Below, in pieces: positions 33,614-42,543 of a DNA stretch of 64,000 bases. The DNA comes from Paradevosia shaoguanensis (GTDB lineage Bacteria > Pseudomonadota > Alphaproteobacteria > Rhizobiales > Devosiaceae), in contig NZ_CP068983.1 in the NCBI RefSeq assembly GCF_016801025.1, positions 310,001 through 374,000 of the forward strand. The letters run 5' to 3'. Below the pieces are notes generated by a model. The model ran no database searches and was not told the origin of the DNA. It saw only the letters and a list, made by a program, of their open reading frames with translations. Each line of letters opens with the position of its first letter. Within the stretch, counting starts at the first letter, position 1. The position numbers and the translations under genes were made by a program.

Positions 33614-34066
33614 CTATTCCCTTTCGAGCCTGTCGAGCGCGGCCTGCTCTTCGGCCGTGATTCCGGTCGGGGCGGCCGGGCGACGGCGGCGAACGCCGAT
33701 GAAGACGGCGACAATGCCGGCGATCAGCAGAATCGGCGCGGCGATCCAGAGGACCAGCGTGTGCAGCGCAAAGACGGGCTGGAGCAGCACGAATTCGCCG
33801 TAGCGGGCCACCAGGTACTCGCGCACCTGATCGTCGGTATCGCCGGCTACCAGGCGCTCGCGCACGATGATGCGCAGGTCGCGCGCGAGATCGGCATTGC
33901 TGTCCTCGATCGACTGATTCTGGCAGACGAGGCAGCGCAGGCCCGATGAGATGTCGCGCGCCCGCGCCTCAAGCACGGGATCGCTGAGGATCTCGTTGGG
34001 ATTGAGCGCCATTGCCGCCGTGGTCATGGCGAGCAACAGGGCCAGGAGCGCGACGAAACGCTTCAT
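33614..34066 (-). CDS. ccmH: Cytochrome c maturation protein CcmH
   Basis: A 150-residue membrane-anchored periplasmic thiol protein of the heme-ligation complex. It has a signal peptide (RFVALLALLLAMTTAAMA), the diagnostic LRCLVCQNQSI redox motif, which reduces the CXXCH cysteines of apocytochrome c, and a C-terminal anchor helix (VLWIAAPILLIAGIVAVFIG). It is the short, single-domain form; the TPR part is the separate ccmI gene, as in other alphaproteobacteria. Its start overlaps the ccmF stop by 4 nt (ATGA). Confidence 0.95.
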   Translation of the reverse strand: MKRFVALLALLLAMTTAAMALNPNEILSDPVLEARARDISSGLRCLVCQNQSIEDSNADLARDLRIIVRERLVAGDTDDQVREYLVARYGEFVLLQPVFALHTLVLWIAAPILLIAGIVAVFIGVRRRRPAAPTGITAEEQAALDRLERE

Positions 34067-36042
34067 TCGGCGGCCCCTGCCACGGTCGAGCGGCGCGGCT
34101 TGGGTGCACCGACGCGCAGGCGCCGGTCGCTGAGCGAAACGAAGCCGGCGCCGGCCATGATGAGGCAGCCCAGCCAGATGAACGTCACGAAAGGTTTGTA
34201 CCAGACGCGCACGACATGGCGGCCATTGGCCTCGTCCTCGCCAAGCTGCAGATAGAGCTGGGAGAAGCCGTAGGTCTGGATGGCGGCCTCGGTGGTCGGC
34301 TCGCCGCTGGCGACATAGTAGCGGCGCTCGGCGACGGCCTGGCGCGTGCCACCGCCCGGAGCGGTGATGACGAACTCGCCGTGGTCGGCCTTGTAGTTCG
34401 GGCCGGGCACATCTTCATCGAGCCGGTCGAGGCGGATCTGGTAGCCATCGAGCGTGATGGTCTCGCCTGCTCCGACCGTGGTGATGAGTTCGCTCTGCCA
34501 GGCGGTGGTGACGACGATGCCTATGACGGTGAGGCCAAGGCCGAAATGGCCGAGCGCGGTCGAGAAGGCCGTGCGTGGCAGGCCCTTGAGGCGCCGCCAG
34601 CTCTCGCCCAGCGGGATGCGGCCGAGCTTGGAGCGGTCAACCAGCTCGGCGATGGCGCCGAACATGACCCAGAAGCCGAGAAGCAGGCCCAGCGGCGCCA
34701 GCGAGATATGCGCGCCGCTCAGCATGAAGATGACGATGACCACCAGCAGCGCCAGCGCCGCGGCACCGGCGAGGCGCTGCGTGACGGCAATGAGGTCGCC
34801 GCGCTTCCAGGCGAGGAAGGGGCCGAAGGGCACGAGGATGAGGAGCGGCACCATGAGCGTGCCGAAGGTGAGATTGAAGAAGGGCTCACCTACCGAGATC
34901 GTGCGGCCCGTGAGGGCATCGAGCACCAGCGGATAGAGCGTGCCGACCAGCACGGCGCCGAGGCCCGTGGCGAGGAAGAGGTTGTTGAGGACCAGCGAGC
35001 CTTCCTTGGAGATCGGCGAGAAGAGGCCGCCCTGCCGCAGGGACGAGGCGCGCATGGCAAAGAGCGTGAACGCGCCGCCGATAAAGGCGGCCAGCAGCGA
35101 CAGGATGACCATGCCGCGCGTGGGATCGGACGCGAAGGAGTGGACCGAGGTCAGGACGCCCGAACGCACGAGGAAGGTGCCCAGGAGCGAGAAGGAGAAG
35201 GTCATGATGGAGAGGAAGATCGTCCAGACCTTGAGCGCGTTGCGCTTTTCCATCACGAGGGCAGAATGCAGCAGCGCGGTGCCGGCGAGCCAGGGCATGA
35301 AGCTGGCATTTTCCACCGGATCCCAGAACCACCAGCCGCCCCAGCCGAGTTCGTAATAGGCCCAGTAGGAGCCCATGGCGATGCCGAGCGTCAGGAAGGT
35401 CCAGGACAGCATGGTCCAGGGACGAACCCAGCGCGCCCAGGCGGCGTCGATGCGGCCGGTGATGAGCGCGGCGATGGCGAAGGAGAAGCAGATCGAGAAG
35501 CCGACATAGCCCGTGTAGAGCAGCGGCGGATGCACGGCGAGCCCGAAATCCTGAAGGATCGGATTGAGGTCGCGGCCCTCGAACGGCGCCGGATCGAGGC
35601 GCGCAAAGGCATTGGAGGTGAAGAGCGCGAAGCCGGTAAAGGCGGCAACCAGCAGGCTTTGCGTGGCCAGCACGAGGTTAAGAAGGTCGTTGGGAAGCCG
35701 ACGCCCGAACATCGCTACGGCCGCGCCGAATGCGACGAGGATCAGGATCCAGAGGACGACCGAGCCCTCGTGGTTACCCCAGACGCTGGTGACCTTGTAG
35801 AGCAGCGGCTGGAGAGAATGGGAATTGTTGTAGGCGAGAAGCAGCGAGAAGTCCGAGGTCACGAAGGCCTGGATCAGCGCGGCGAAGCTGGCCGCCACGA
35901 GCAGGAACTGCAGGACCGCCGCCTGTCGCACGAAGAGCGTGATCCGCCCTTCGCTGCGCCAATAGGCATAGCCCATCACTGCCGAGCCACAGGCGATGGC
36001 GAAGGCGAGGATGAGCGCGAAGTGACCGAGCTCTATGGACAT
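34063..36042 (-). CDS. ccmF: Heme lyase CcmF
   Basis: A 659-residue polytopic inner-membrane protein that receives heme from CcmE and attaches it to apocytochrome c. It contains the tryptophan-rich WWD signature (YELGWGGWWFWDPVENASFMPW split by the usual loop) and conserved periplasmic histidines such as in VWGNHEGSVVLW. About 15 transmembrane helices and the large periplasmic C-terminal domain match the family and length. It is third in the operon ccmI-ccmE-ccmF-ccmH, 3 nt after ccmE. Confidence 0.95.
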   Translation of the reverse strand: MSIELGHFALILAFAIACGSAVMGYAYWRSEGRITLFVRQAAVLQFLLVAASFAALIQAFVTSDFSLLLAYNNSHSLQPLLYKVTSVWGNHEGSVVLWILILVAFGAAVAMFGRRLPNDLLNLVLATQSLLVAAFTGFALFTSNAFARLDPAPFEGRDLNPILQDFGLAVHPPLLYTGYVGFSICFSFAIAALITGRIDAAWARWVRPWTMLSWTFLTLGIAMGSYWAYYELGWGGWWFWDPVENASFMPWLAGTALLHSALVMEKRNALKVWTIFLSIMTFSFSLLGTFLVRSGVLTSVHSFASDPTRGMVILSLLAAFIGGAFTLFAMRASSLRQGGLFSPISKEGSLVLNNLFLATGLGAVLVGTLYPLVLDALTGRTISVGEPFFNLTFGTLMVPLLILVPFGPFLAWKRGDLIAVTQRLAGAAALALLVVIVIFMLSGAHISLAPLGLLLGFWVMFGAIAELVDRSKLGRIPLGESWRRLKGLPRTAFSTALGHFGLGLTVIGIVVTTAWQSELITTVGAGETITLDGYQIRLDRLDEDVPGPNYKADHGEFVITAPGGGTRQAVAERRYYVASGEPTTEAAIQTYGFSQLYLQLGEDEANGRHVVRVWYKPFVTFIWLGCLIMAGAGFVSLSDRRLRVGAPKPRRSTVAGAAE

Positions 36043-36045
36043 GGA

Positions 36046-36519
36046 TCAGCCTCCGGCCAGGGCCTTGAGCGAACCGGCCGGATCATCCGGCTTCCATTCG
36101 CCGCGGCGCTTCAGGTCATCAACGATTTCCTTGGGAATGTAGTTCTCGTCGTGCTTGGCCATGATGTTGGAGGCCGTGAACGTGCCGGCATTGCCGAGCG
36201 CGCCTTCAGCCACCACGCCCTGCCCTTCGCGGAAGAGATCGGGGAGGATGCCGACATAGGTGACCGGCATTTCGCTCTTGCCGTCGGTGATGACGAAGGC
36301 ATTGTCCTGGCCGCTCTTGTGCCAGGTGCCGACCTTGACGAGGCCGCCCAGGCGCACCGGCGTGCCCGCCGCGACGGCCTTGGCCTGCATTTCGGACGGC
36401 GTGTAGAAGAAGACGATCTGGTCGCGCAGGGCCACAAGCACCAGCGTCGTCGCCAGGCCGAGCACGATGGCAAGGCCGGCGATGATGGAGATGCGCTTCT
36501 GTTTGCGGGTCATGGCCAT
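36046..36519 (-). CDS. ccmE: Heme chaperone CcmE
   Basis: A 157-residue periplasmic heme chaperone anchored by one N-terminal helix (ISIIAGLAIVLGLATTLVLVA). The heme-binding histidine sits in the signature MAKHDENYIP, followed by the family-typical VVDDLKRRGEW-like end (here IVDDLKRRGEWKPDD). The middle forms the expected OB-like barrel (VRLGGLVKVGTWHKSG). It lies 2 nt behind ccmI. Either of two ATG codons (36519 or 36513) could be used. Confidence 0.95.
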   Translation of the reverse strand: MAMTRKQKRISIIAGLAIVLGLATTLVLVALRDQIVFFYTPSEMQAKAVAAGTPVRLGGLVKVGTWHKSGQDNAFVITDGKSEMPVTYVGILPDLFREGQGVVAEGALGNAGTFTASNIMAKHDENYIPKEIVDDLKRRGEWKPDDPAGSLKALAGG

Positions 36520-36521
36520 GG

Positions 36522-37613
36522 CTATTTCAGTCCTCCCTGCGCGGCGGTTGCGTCAAGTTCCGTTCGCTGGGCAGCGTCGGGATAAGCCGCCTTGGCGGCG
36601 TCGTAGGCGGCCTGCGCGGCATCGGTCTGGCCGAGCACGAGGCGAGACCGCACGAGGCGCGTCCATTCCTCGATCGTACCACCATTGGCGAGCAAGCGAT
36701 CGGAAAGTCCTTCGACCATGCTCTTGATCGTATCATCGGTCATGGCGTCGCCGGTAGCGGCCTCGGGCGCGACCGCCGGCTTGCCGTCGACGCCGTTCTG
36801 CGCGGCGGCGAGGCCTTCCTTGGCGGCGGCGATCCAGGGCTCGTTGCCAGCAGCCATGCCGATCAGCTCATTCCACTGCGCGACGGCACCGGCATAGTCA
36901 CCCGACTGGGTGGCGGCGCCGGCGAGGTAGAAGCGCGAGCGGACATGCTTGGGGTCGAGCTTGACGGCATTTTCGAGCAGGGCCTGCGCCTCGGGCGTCA
37001 TTTCGCCCTTGCTGACCATGAGCATAGCTTCGGCGAGGTCGGTCTGGGTATCGGCGGTTGGAGGGGCCAGTTCGTTGACGTGGCGCAGGGCGGTCACGGC
37101 GTCCTCGTAGCGGCCCATCTGCATGTAGACGGGGGCGATGACGGTCCAGCCGCGCACATCGTCCGGGGTCTTTTCGAGCTGTGCTTCGATGCGCTTGACC
37201 GCGTCGTTGACGTCGATCCGCTCCTCGAGCGGGCGCTCGCGGGTGGCAAGCGGCTGGCCGGGAAGGCCCGGATTGCCGAGCAGGCCATAGCTGCCGAAGG
37301 CGATGATGGCGATGCCAAGCACGGCGAGCGGCGCCAGGATGGGGTTGCTGGTGACGCCTTTTTTGGCGCCATCCTCGCCCTGCAGGCGGATCAGCTCGCG
37401 CGCCAGTTCGGCGCGGGCGGCGGTGCCTTCGGCTTCGCCCAGGCGGCCGGCGGCAATATCGGCATTGATTTCAGCCAGTTGCAGCCGATAGTGCTCATCG
37501 GTAGCATTCGCCCCGGTGTCCATGCCGGCGCGGACGGTGCGACCGGCGGCGGCGAAGTAGAGGGCGGCGCACGCAATGGCGGTGATCGTGATGGCCAGTA
37601 ACCAGAAAAGCAT
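36522..37613 (-). CDS. ccmI: Cytochrome c maturation protein CcmI
   Basis: A 363-residue inner-membrane protein with two helices near the N-terminus (FWLLAITITAIACAALYFA and PLAVLGIAIIAFGSYGLL), a cytoplasmic loop that begins DEHYRLQLAEINADIAAGRL, and a periplasmic TPR domain (about residues 135-350). The TPR part binds the C-terminus of apocytochrome c and delivers it to CcmF/CcmH. It is the first gene of the ccm operon, divergent from the sarcosine-oxidase-like pair, with 121 bp between the starts. Confidence 0.93.
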   Translation of the reverse strand: MLFWLLAITITAIACAALYFAAAGRTVRAGMDTGANATDEHYRLQLAEINADIAAGRLGEAEGTAARAELARELIRLQGEDGAKKGVTSNPILAPLAVLGIAIIAFGSYGLLGNPGLPGQPLATRERPLEERIDVNDAVKRIEAQLEKTPDDVRGWTVIAPVYMQMGRYEDAVTALRHVNELAPPTADTQTDLAEAMLMVSKGEMTPEAQALLENAVKLDPKHVRSRFYLAGAATQSGDYAGAVAQWNELIGMAAGNEPWIAAAKEGLAAAQNGVDGKPAVAPEAATGDAMTDDTIKSMVEGLSDRLLANGGTIEEWTRLVRSRLVLGQTDAAQAAYDAAKAAYPDAAQRTELDATAAQGGLK

Positions 37614-37734
37614 AAGCCCGGATTCGTCTCGGTCGGCGACGATGGCATCTATATGGCTATTTCAACCAGAAATGTACCCATACACTTTACCGTGTTGTGG
37701 ACCGTTTGCCGCAGCTTTAGGCAGCTAGCCGCTC

Positions 37735-38712
37735 ATGGAGACAGCAGCGTTCGATTTTGCGATCATCGGCGCCACTCCGTTGGCCCTGTTGCTGGCCGGA
37801 TTTCTGGCCGAACGGCACAAGCGCAGCGTGTGTCTCGTCGCCGAATTCCATGACGATTACCGGTTGCCGCGCGGCTTCGATCTTTCGCTCGCGCCGCTGA
37901 CGCGGCCCGAAACCTGGGCGCTGCTGGCGGCGTCAGAACCCGAAACCACCAAACTCGTCACCCGCGTCGCCGGCAAGGCTGCCTTTTCGCGGCTCGATCC
38001 CATGGTCGTTGCAGAATCGCCGGCAGGCGCCGATGCGCTCAGCCATGCGCGCCACATGGCGCTCGGCTTCGGGCACGAGGTGGAAGCGATTGCGGCGGGA
38101 GCCGGCCTACCGGAAGGTGCGACCGCCAACCGCTTCAGGGACGCCGTCTTTCTCCATCGCGGAGCGATGGCCAGGGGATTCGTGCCATGGCTGGAATCGT
38201 TCGGCGTCCGCCGCGTGCGAAGCGGCGAGTTCCAGGCCGAATTCATTGTTCTCGCCGACGACGAAGCCGTGCTGTCTCATGACAATGGTCTCATCAAGGC
38301 GGTCGCGGCTACCGGCATAGCAACCGCGCCCGCAGCAAAGCTGGCTGCGCCGTTCATGACGTTCCTCGATCGGGGTCTGTCCCTGCACCAGCTCGACAAC
38401 CAGGGCGTCATCGCCGTGGCGCGGGGCGAGGTGGAAGAAGCCTCAGGTCAAGTCGGCGCGGCATTGCCTCAAGGCGCGCGGCTCGCCGGCCGGGCGGCAT
38501 TCCCCCTGGCGGCGGCAATTGACGGTGCGCTGCTGCTCGGCCTGTCGCGGCCGGGTGTTTTCACCATTGCCGGGCTCGGCGCCACCGGCGCTTTCCTCGC
38601 GGCCCCGCTTGCCCGCTATCTGGCCGGCGCGGCCAGTGATGCCGAAGCGACCTGGATCGAGGCACGCTCGCCGCTGGCGGATCGCTCGCTCATCGTGGAT
38701 GTGGTCGCATGA
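37735..38712 (+). CDS. Reduced FAD-dependent oxidoreductase-like protein (sarcosine oxidase beta-like)
   Basis: A 325-residue protein that begins like a DAO/sarcosine-oxidase beta flavoprotein (FDFAIIGATPLALLLAGFLAE) and ends with an FTIAGLGATGAFLAAPLARYLA segment, the usual closing FAD-contact region of that fold. The first motif lacks the GxGxxG glycines: it reads GATPLA, so normal FAD binding is in doubt. No HxxxW-type flavin-attachment segment is clear. Its ATGA overlap with the next gene shows tight coupling. The pair order, beta-like then alpha-like, is that of sarcosine oxidase operons, but the delta and gamma genes are absent. Function is unknown. Confidence 0.6.
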   Translation: METAAFDFAIIGATPLALLLAGFLAERHKRSVCLVAEFHDDYRLPRGFDLSLAPLTRPETWALLAASEPETTKLVTRVAGKAAFSRLDPMVVAESPAGADALSHARHMALGFGHEVEAIAAGAGLPEGATANRFRDAVFLHRGAMARGFVPWLESFGVRRVRSGEFQAEFIVLADDEAVLSHDNGLIKAVAATGIATAPAAKLAAPFMTFLDRGLSLHQLDNQGVIAVARGEVEEASGQVGAALPQGARLAGRAAFPLAAAIDGALLLGLSRPGVFTIAGLGATGAFLAAPLARYLAGAASDAEATWIEARSPLADRSLIVDVVA

Positions 38713-40673
38713 AAGGACAACCGAACCGTCTGCCAGATAGTGGAAGCCTCGCGGGCAGCCAGATCGACCGCGAGACGCCGCTGCAATTCACCGTCGACGG
38801 GCGCACAATTGTAGGTTTTGTCGGCGATACAGTGCTCTCGGCGTTGCTGGCGAGCGGCGTCGATACCGCCGGGACCCATAACGGCTATCCGCTGGCGCTC
38901 GGCGAGCGTTTTGCGCCATTCATCGCGCCGGCAGCACTTGCGCAGGAGGTCGGGCGGGCGCTGCCGATGCAGCGGACGCCGGCTCGCGATGGCGAGGAAT
39001 TCGTCACGCTCGGCGCGCATTCTGCCGGTGGCCCGTTTGGCCTGTTCGGCGGCGCGCGCACCACGCTCGGTCATCGCTACGATGCCGGGATTTCGCGGAT
39101 AGCACCCTGGCTCGACGGCGAAGCCGATGCGGTTCTCGAGGCCGAAATCGTGATCGTCGGCGGCGGCGTGGCCGGGCTCTCCGCTGCGGTCGCTGCCGGA
39201 CAATCAGGCGGCAGCGTCATCCTCATCGAGCGGCGGCAGAGCCTTGGCGGCGATGCGCGGCTGTTCGGGTCGATCGAGGACGAGGAGCCGCCGGACACGA
39301 TCGTTCCCCGCCTGACGACTGCGCTTTCGCACCTCGACAACGTGACGATTCTCACCCGGACCGAGGCGCTTTCGCTCGGGCATGACAGCGTCGAGGCGCA
39401 TCAGGTGCTTGCCGGCGAGGATGGCATCTCATCGCGCCGTCTCAGGATCACGAGCCCCCGCATCATCCTTGCGTCCGGTGCTGCGGAGCGGCTGCCGGTG
39501 TTTTCGGGCAACCGCCTGCCTGGTGTCGTGGGTTTGGTCGAGGCCTTCGACCTGGCGGATCGCTTCGGGGTCTGGCCGGGGCGCAGCTCAGCCTTCAACA
39601 CCGCAACCAGCCCAGCCTATCGCCTCGCCATGCTGGCGCTCGACAATGGTCTTTCCGTCGCACGCATGAGCGATACGCGACTGGGGCCGCAATCGCGCTT
39701 CATCGAATACAGCAAGGCCTACGGCGTCCCGCTGTCATCTGGATTGGTGCCCGTCGGTGTGAACCTTCACCGGCAGGGCGGCCTTGAAATCACGCTGTCG
39801 CTGCAGATGGAGAATTATGCGCGTCCCGAACCGACCTTCACGGCCGGACGGTTCATCGTCTCTGGCGGCTGGCAGCCAGAGCTTGCGTTGTGGCTGTCCG
39901 CCGGTGGCGGTGCCGAATGGGCCGATGGGCGGCTTGTCGCGACAGGCTCGCTACCCGGCATTGCGCTCGCCGGGGCGGCGGCAGGCTATCGCAGTCTTTC
40001 CGGCTGCGCTCAGAGCGGCGCGGCGGCAGTAGCGGCGGTGTTCGGGCGCAGTGCCGTGCCCATTTTCGATATCGAGATCGATGCCCTCTACGAGTCGCCT
40101 GATGCGCCAGCCTTCGTCTCGCGACCGGAATCCGAGGAGGCGCCGGGTGCCTATCTCGATGCCAGCGAGAGCCTGGCCCAAAGCCCTGCCCTTCCTGCTC
40201 CGCGACGATTCTCGCTGTTCAACCGTCCGCGCGCCGAAAGCAGCCTCGCGCAATCCGCGCATCCGGTGACGCTGGGCGATCTGGCGGCAAGCATAGCGCT
40301 GGGGATCGTTCCGGAGGCCGAGGCTGGCGAAGTCGCGCGCGAGCGCTGCATCGTGCCCAGATTGCTGCCGCGGGCAGCAGTGCAGGCTGCGTCACAGGCT
40401 AACGGATGCCCTCCCCATCTCCACGGTCGCTTCGGACCATCACAGGCAGTGTGGCGGCTCGTGGCGGACGATCCGAGACATTTCGAGGCCGGGAACCAGC
40501 TCTATTCCAACACCGACGGCAGCGATCCGCTGACCGCCGTGGGGGTTATCCTGGGGCAGGATGGGGAGATCGGCGCGACGGCGCTCGTCGGGAACGGCGA
40601 GGCCAATGCACGGCTTATCCTGCGGGATCTGAGCCGCCAGGTGCCGGTGCGGCTGGTGGAGAAGGTGGGATAG
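38709..40673 (+). CDS. Sarcosine oxidase alpha-like flavoprotein lacking the full THF domain
   Basis: A 654-residue protein. Residues about 25-60 form a ferredoxin-like Fer2_4 fold (LQFTVDGRTIVGFVGDTVLSALLASGV) but lack the family RSFKYHRPRG segment. A nucleotide-binding domain starts at IVIVGGGVAGLSAAVAAGQSGG (split by its loop) and continues with a pyridine-nucleotide-disulfide oxidoreductase core to about 460. Sarcosine oxidase alpha proteins are near 970 residues because of a C-terminal aminomethyltransferase domain; here only about 150 residues remain (LGDLAASIALGIVPEAEAGE onward), ending in a barrel-like stretch (LYSNTDGSDPLTAVGVILG). So it should not handle tetrahydrofolate in the usual way. 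It pairs with the overlapping upstream gene. Confidence 0.65.
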   Translation: MKGQPNRLPDSGSLAGSQIDRETPLQFTVDGRTIVGFVGDTVLSALLASGVDTAGTHNGYPLALGERFAPFIAPAALAQEVGRALPMQRTPARDGEEFVTLGAHSAGGPFGLFGGARTTLGHRYDAGISRIAPWLDGEADAVLEAEIVIVGGGVAGLSAAVAAGQSGGSVILIERRQSLGGDARLFGSIEDEEPPDTIVPRLTTALSHLDNVTILTRTEALSLGHDSVEAHQVLAGEDGISSRRLRITSPRIILASGAAERLPVFSGNRLPGVVGLVEAFDLADRFGVWPGRSSAFNTATSPAYRLAMLALDNGLSVARMSDTRLGPQSRFIEYSKAYGVPLSSGLVPVGVNLHRQGGLEITLSLQMENYARPEPTFTAGRFIVSGGWQPELALWLSAGGGAEWADGRLVATGSLPGIALAGAAAGYRSLSGCAQSGAAAVAAVFGRSAVPIFDIEIDALYESPDAPAFVSRPESEEAPGAYLDASESLAQSPALPAPRRFSLFNRPRAESSLAQSAHPVTLGDLAASIALGIVPEAEAGEVARERCIVPRLLPRAAVQAASQANGCPPHLHGRFGPSQAVWRLVADDPRHFEAGNQLYSNTDGSDPLTAVGVILGQDGEIGATALVGNGEANARLILRDLSRQVPVRLVEKVG

Positions 40674-40727
40674 TCTGCTTCGGTACGTGCGGCACACGCG
40701 TTCCCAAGGCGCCTACCCACCGTGCCC

Positions 40728-41948
40728 TCACCCGCCAGACGGCGTCCTTCGTCCCGCGGCATCCCGCGCACGGCGGAGCACGTCGGCATATTCCTGGTTG
40801 AAGCGCAGTTCGGCCATCTTGATGCCGGCCTCGAGCCGTTCGGCGGAAACCGCGTCGTTGGCGTTGGCCTTGATGGCTTCCAGGTTGCGGTTGATGTGGA
40901 CTTCGAGCGCCTGGCCGACCTGGTTCCAGATCTGCTCGAAGGCCGCGTTGAGGGCCAGGGAGTCGCGGCATTCGCGGACGGTGGCGAGCAGGTAGATGCC
41001 GTTGATGGCCGAGAGCATGCGGTCGGCATCTACGCGGTCGCCGCTTTCGCGGCGGCGCATGGCCTGATTGAGGTCGGGCATGATCTCGCGCAGCTTGGGC
41101 TCGATCCGGCCGGAAACCGCCTTGGTGAGGCCAGCGAGCACCTGCGCCCAACGCCCGGTGCGGTTGATTTCGACATAGCCGTTGACCGCCCGCGCCAGCC
41201 GGTGGAAGCGATCGAGCGCGCGGCAGGTGAGGTCGATATCGGCGAAAGCGCCCATCGGCGAAAGGTGGAAAAGCTGGTTCTGCGCATGCGCCAGCAGCGC
41301 ATCGACGAGCGGGGCGAAACCCGCGCGCGTCACGGCCGCCTCGGAGGGCGCACCGGCGATCCGCACGACGGCGGCCATGAGCTTGTTGGGATTGGCCACC
41401 TGCCCCACGGTCGCCTGCATGAGCAAAGCCATCGCCGCCTGGTCCTGCAGCGGCATGGCCTGCAGGGCGCCCATCAGGGCGTTTTCGTCGGTGGTGGCGT
41501 TAGTGGCACGGCCGAAGGCGCGCGCCTTTTCGAGGAGCGCGCGCTGGCGCAGGGCGTTGAGCGCCACGGGCAGGCGCTCATAGGTTTCGTCGCCGCCCAG
41601 TTGCAGGCGCAGGCGACGACCATCCTCAAAGCTGTCCTTGGAGATTTCGAGCACGTCGCGCACGCGGGTCATCAGCGCGGGCATCATCGCGTCGAACGCC
41701 GCCGCATCGGTGGCGTTCGGGCCGTCGAGCGTGATCATGTCGGGCGCGACGTCGCGCGTCATCCACGTCCAGATCCGGTCGGCATGTTCGCGCGGCAGCG
41801 CGCCGCCGAACAGGAATTCGGCCGGGTCTTCGACGATAATGGGATCGAGAATGCCAAGAAATGGCGATCCCTTCACCTTCTGGGTTCGGGAAGACTTGGC
41901 ATCGTGTGCCGGCGCATCCTGGGCAGATCGCGTGCTGGCTTGGGACAT
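40728..41948 (-). CDS. Conserved-looking protein of unknown function
   Basis: A 406-residue soluble, mainly helical protein with no signal peptide and no membrane helix. Residues 1-30 are polar and likely disordered (SQASTRSAQDAPAHDAKSSR). The body contains FLGILDPIIVEDPAEFLFGG, a long helical middle and a Glu/Arg-rich C-terminus (ERLEAGIKMAELRFNQEYAD). No catalytic motif is obvious. A 425-codon frame exists on the opposite strand, but this frame has the more natural composition. I do not recognise the family. It ends 54 nt from the alpha-like flavoprotein, convergent with it. Confidence 0.7.
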   Translation of the reverse strand: MSQASTRSAQDAPAHDAKSSRTQKVKGSPFLGILDPIIVEDPAEFLFGGALPREHADRIWTWMTRDVAPDMITLDGPNATDAAAFDAMMPALMTRVRDVLEISKDSFEDGRRLRLQLGGDETYERLPVALNALRQRALLEKARAFGRATNATTDENALMGALQAMPLQDQAAMALLMQATVGQVANPNKLMAAVVRIAGAPSEAAVTRAGFAPLVDALLAHAQNQLFHLSPMGAFADIDLTCRALDRFHRLARAVNGYVEINRTGRWAQVLAGLTKAVSGRIEPKLREIMPDLNQAMRRRESGDRVDADRMLSAINGIYLLATVRECRDSLALNAAFEQIWNQVGQALEVHINRNLEAIKANANDAVSAERLEAGIKMAELRFNQEYADVLRRARDAAGRRTPSGG

Positions 41949-42021
41949 GTTCGCGGGGTGGTTGAGAAACTAGGTCTCCACCCTACCCCGCGATGGTAAA
42001 GAAAAAATCCAATAGCCGGGC

Positions 42022-42495
42022 TTAACCGGCGACGGATGCCACCGACCAGGTGCCGTTGACTTCACGGCAGGCGGTGCCCTTGCGGACATAGGGCTTGCCG
42101 GCGACGGTCACGGTGTTGGTGAAGTCGCGGCAATCGAGATTGTTGACGCGCACATAGGGGCCGACGGTGATCGAGCCGCTCGAACCCGAACCGCTCCAGG
42201 TGCGCGGGGCGCCGGGACGGCCGAACTGCAGGGCGTAGAACTGGGCGCTCGAAGCGTCGGCGCGTTCCTTGGCGCTCATCATCGGCAGCACGGCAGGATC
42301 GACATAGGCATCGACCATCGTGGCGGTCTGGGCGGCAGCAACCTGCTGGGCCGGGCTCGGGCCGGTGAGGGCCGGGGCGGACACGACGGGAGCAGCGACG
42401 GTGTTGACCGGCTGGTTCACGGCGGTGCCGGTGCTCGAACAACCGGCCAGAGCCAGCAAACCAAGAAGCGGAAGGGCGCGAGAGAGCTTGTGCAT
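42022..42495 (-). CDS. 17-kDa-surface-antigen-like lipoprotein
   Basis: A 157-residue lipoprotein: signal peptide MHKLSRALPLLGLLALAGC with lipobox LAGC, so Cys19 should be lipidated and the protein sent to the outer membrane. A low-complexity Ala/Pro/Val linker follows. The C-terminal 60 residues (VRVNNLDCRDFTNTVTVAGK, then RKGTACREVNGTWSVAS) match the end of Rickettsia 17-kDa antigen-like proteins, with two cysteines that could pair. The typical glycine-zipper part is missing. The start is ATG 42495; the frame is open 16 codons further. It follows the FeuQ-like kinase after 48 nt and could be in its operon. Confidence 0.75.
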   Translation of the reverse strand: MHKLSRALPLLGLLALAGCSSTGTAVNQPVNTVAAPVVSAPALTGPSPAQQVAAAQTATMVDAYVDPAVLPMMSAKERADASSAQFYALQFGRPGAPRTWSGSGSSGSITVGPYVRVNNLDCRDFTNTVTVAGKPYVRKGTACREVNGTWSVASVAG

Positions 42496-42543
42496 GTTAG
42501 TCCCGTAAAGCCGATACAATGCCGCAATGCGGCAGAAGCGCAT

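Noticed and set aside
34012-36585. An 857-codon plus-strand ORF across ccmH, ccmF and ccmE
   Set aside because: Antisense shadow; Glu/Arg/Gly-rich with no motif, and it covers three well-identified ccm genes.
40722-41999. A 425-codon plus-strand ORF opposite the 406-residue protein
   Set aside because: Arg/Gly/His-rich composition typical of antisense frames; the minus-strand product looks like a normal helical protein. Kept as a caution in the findings.
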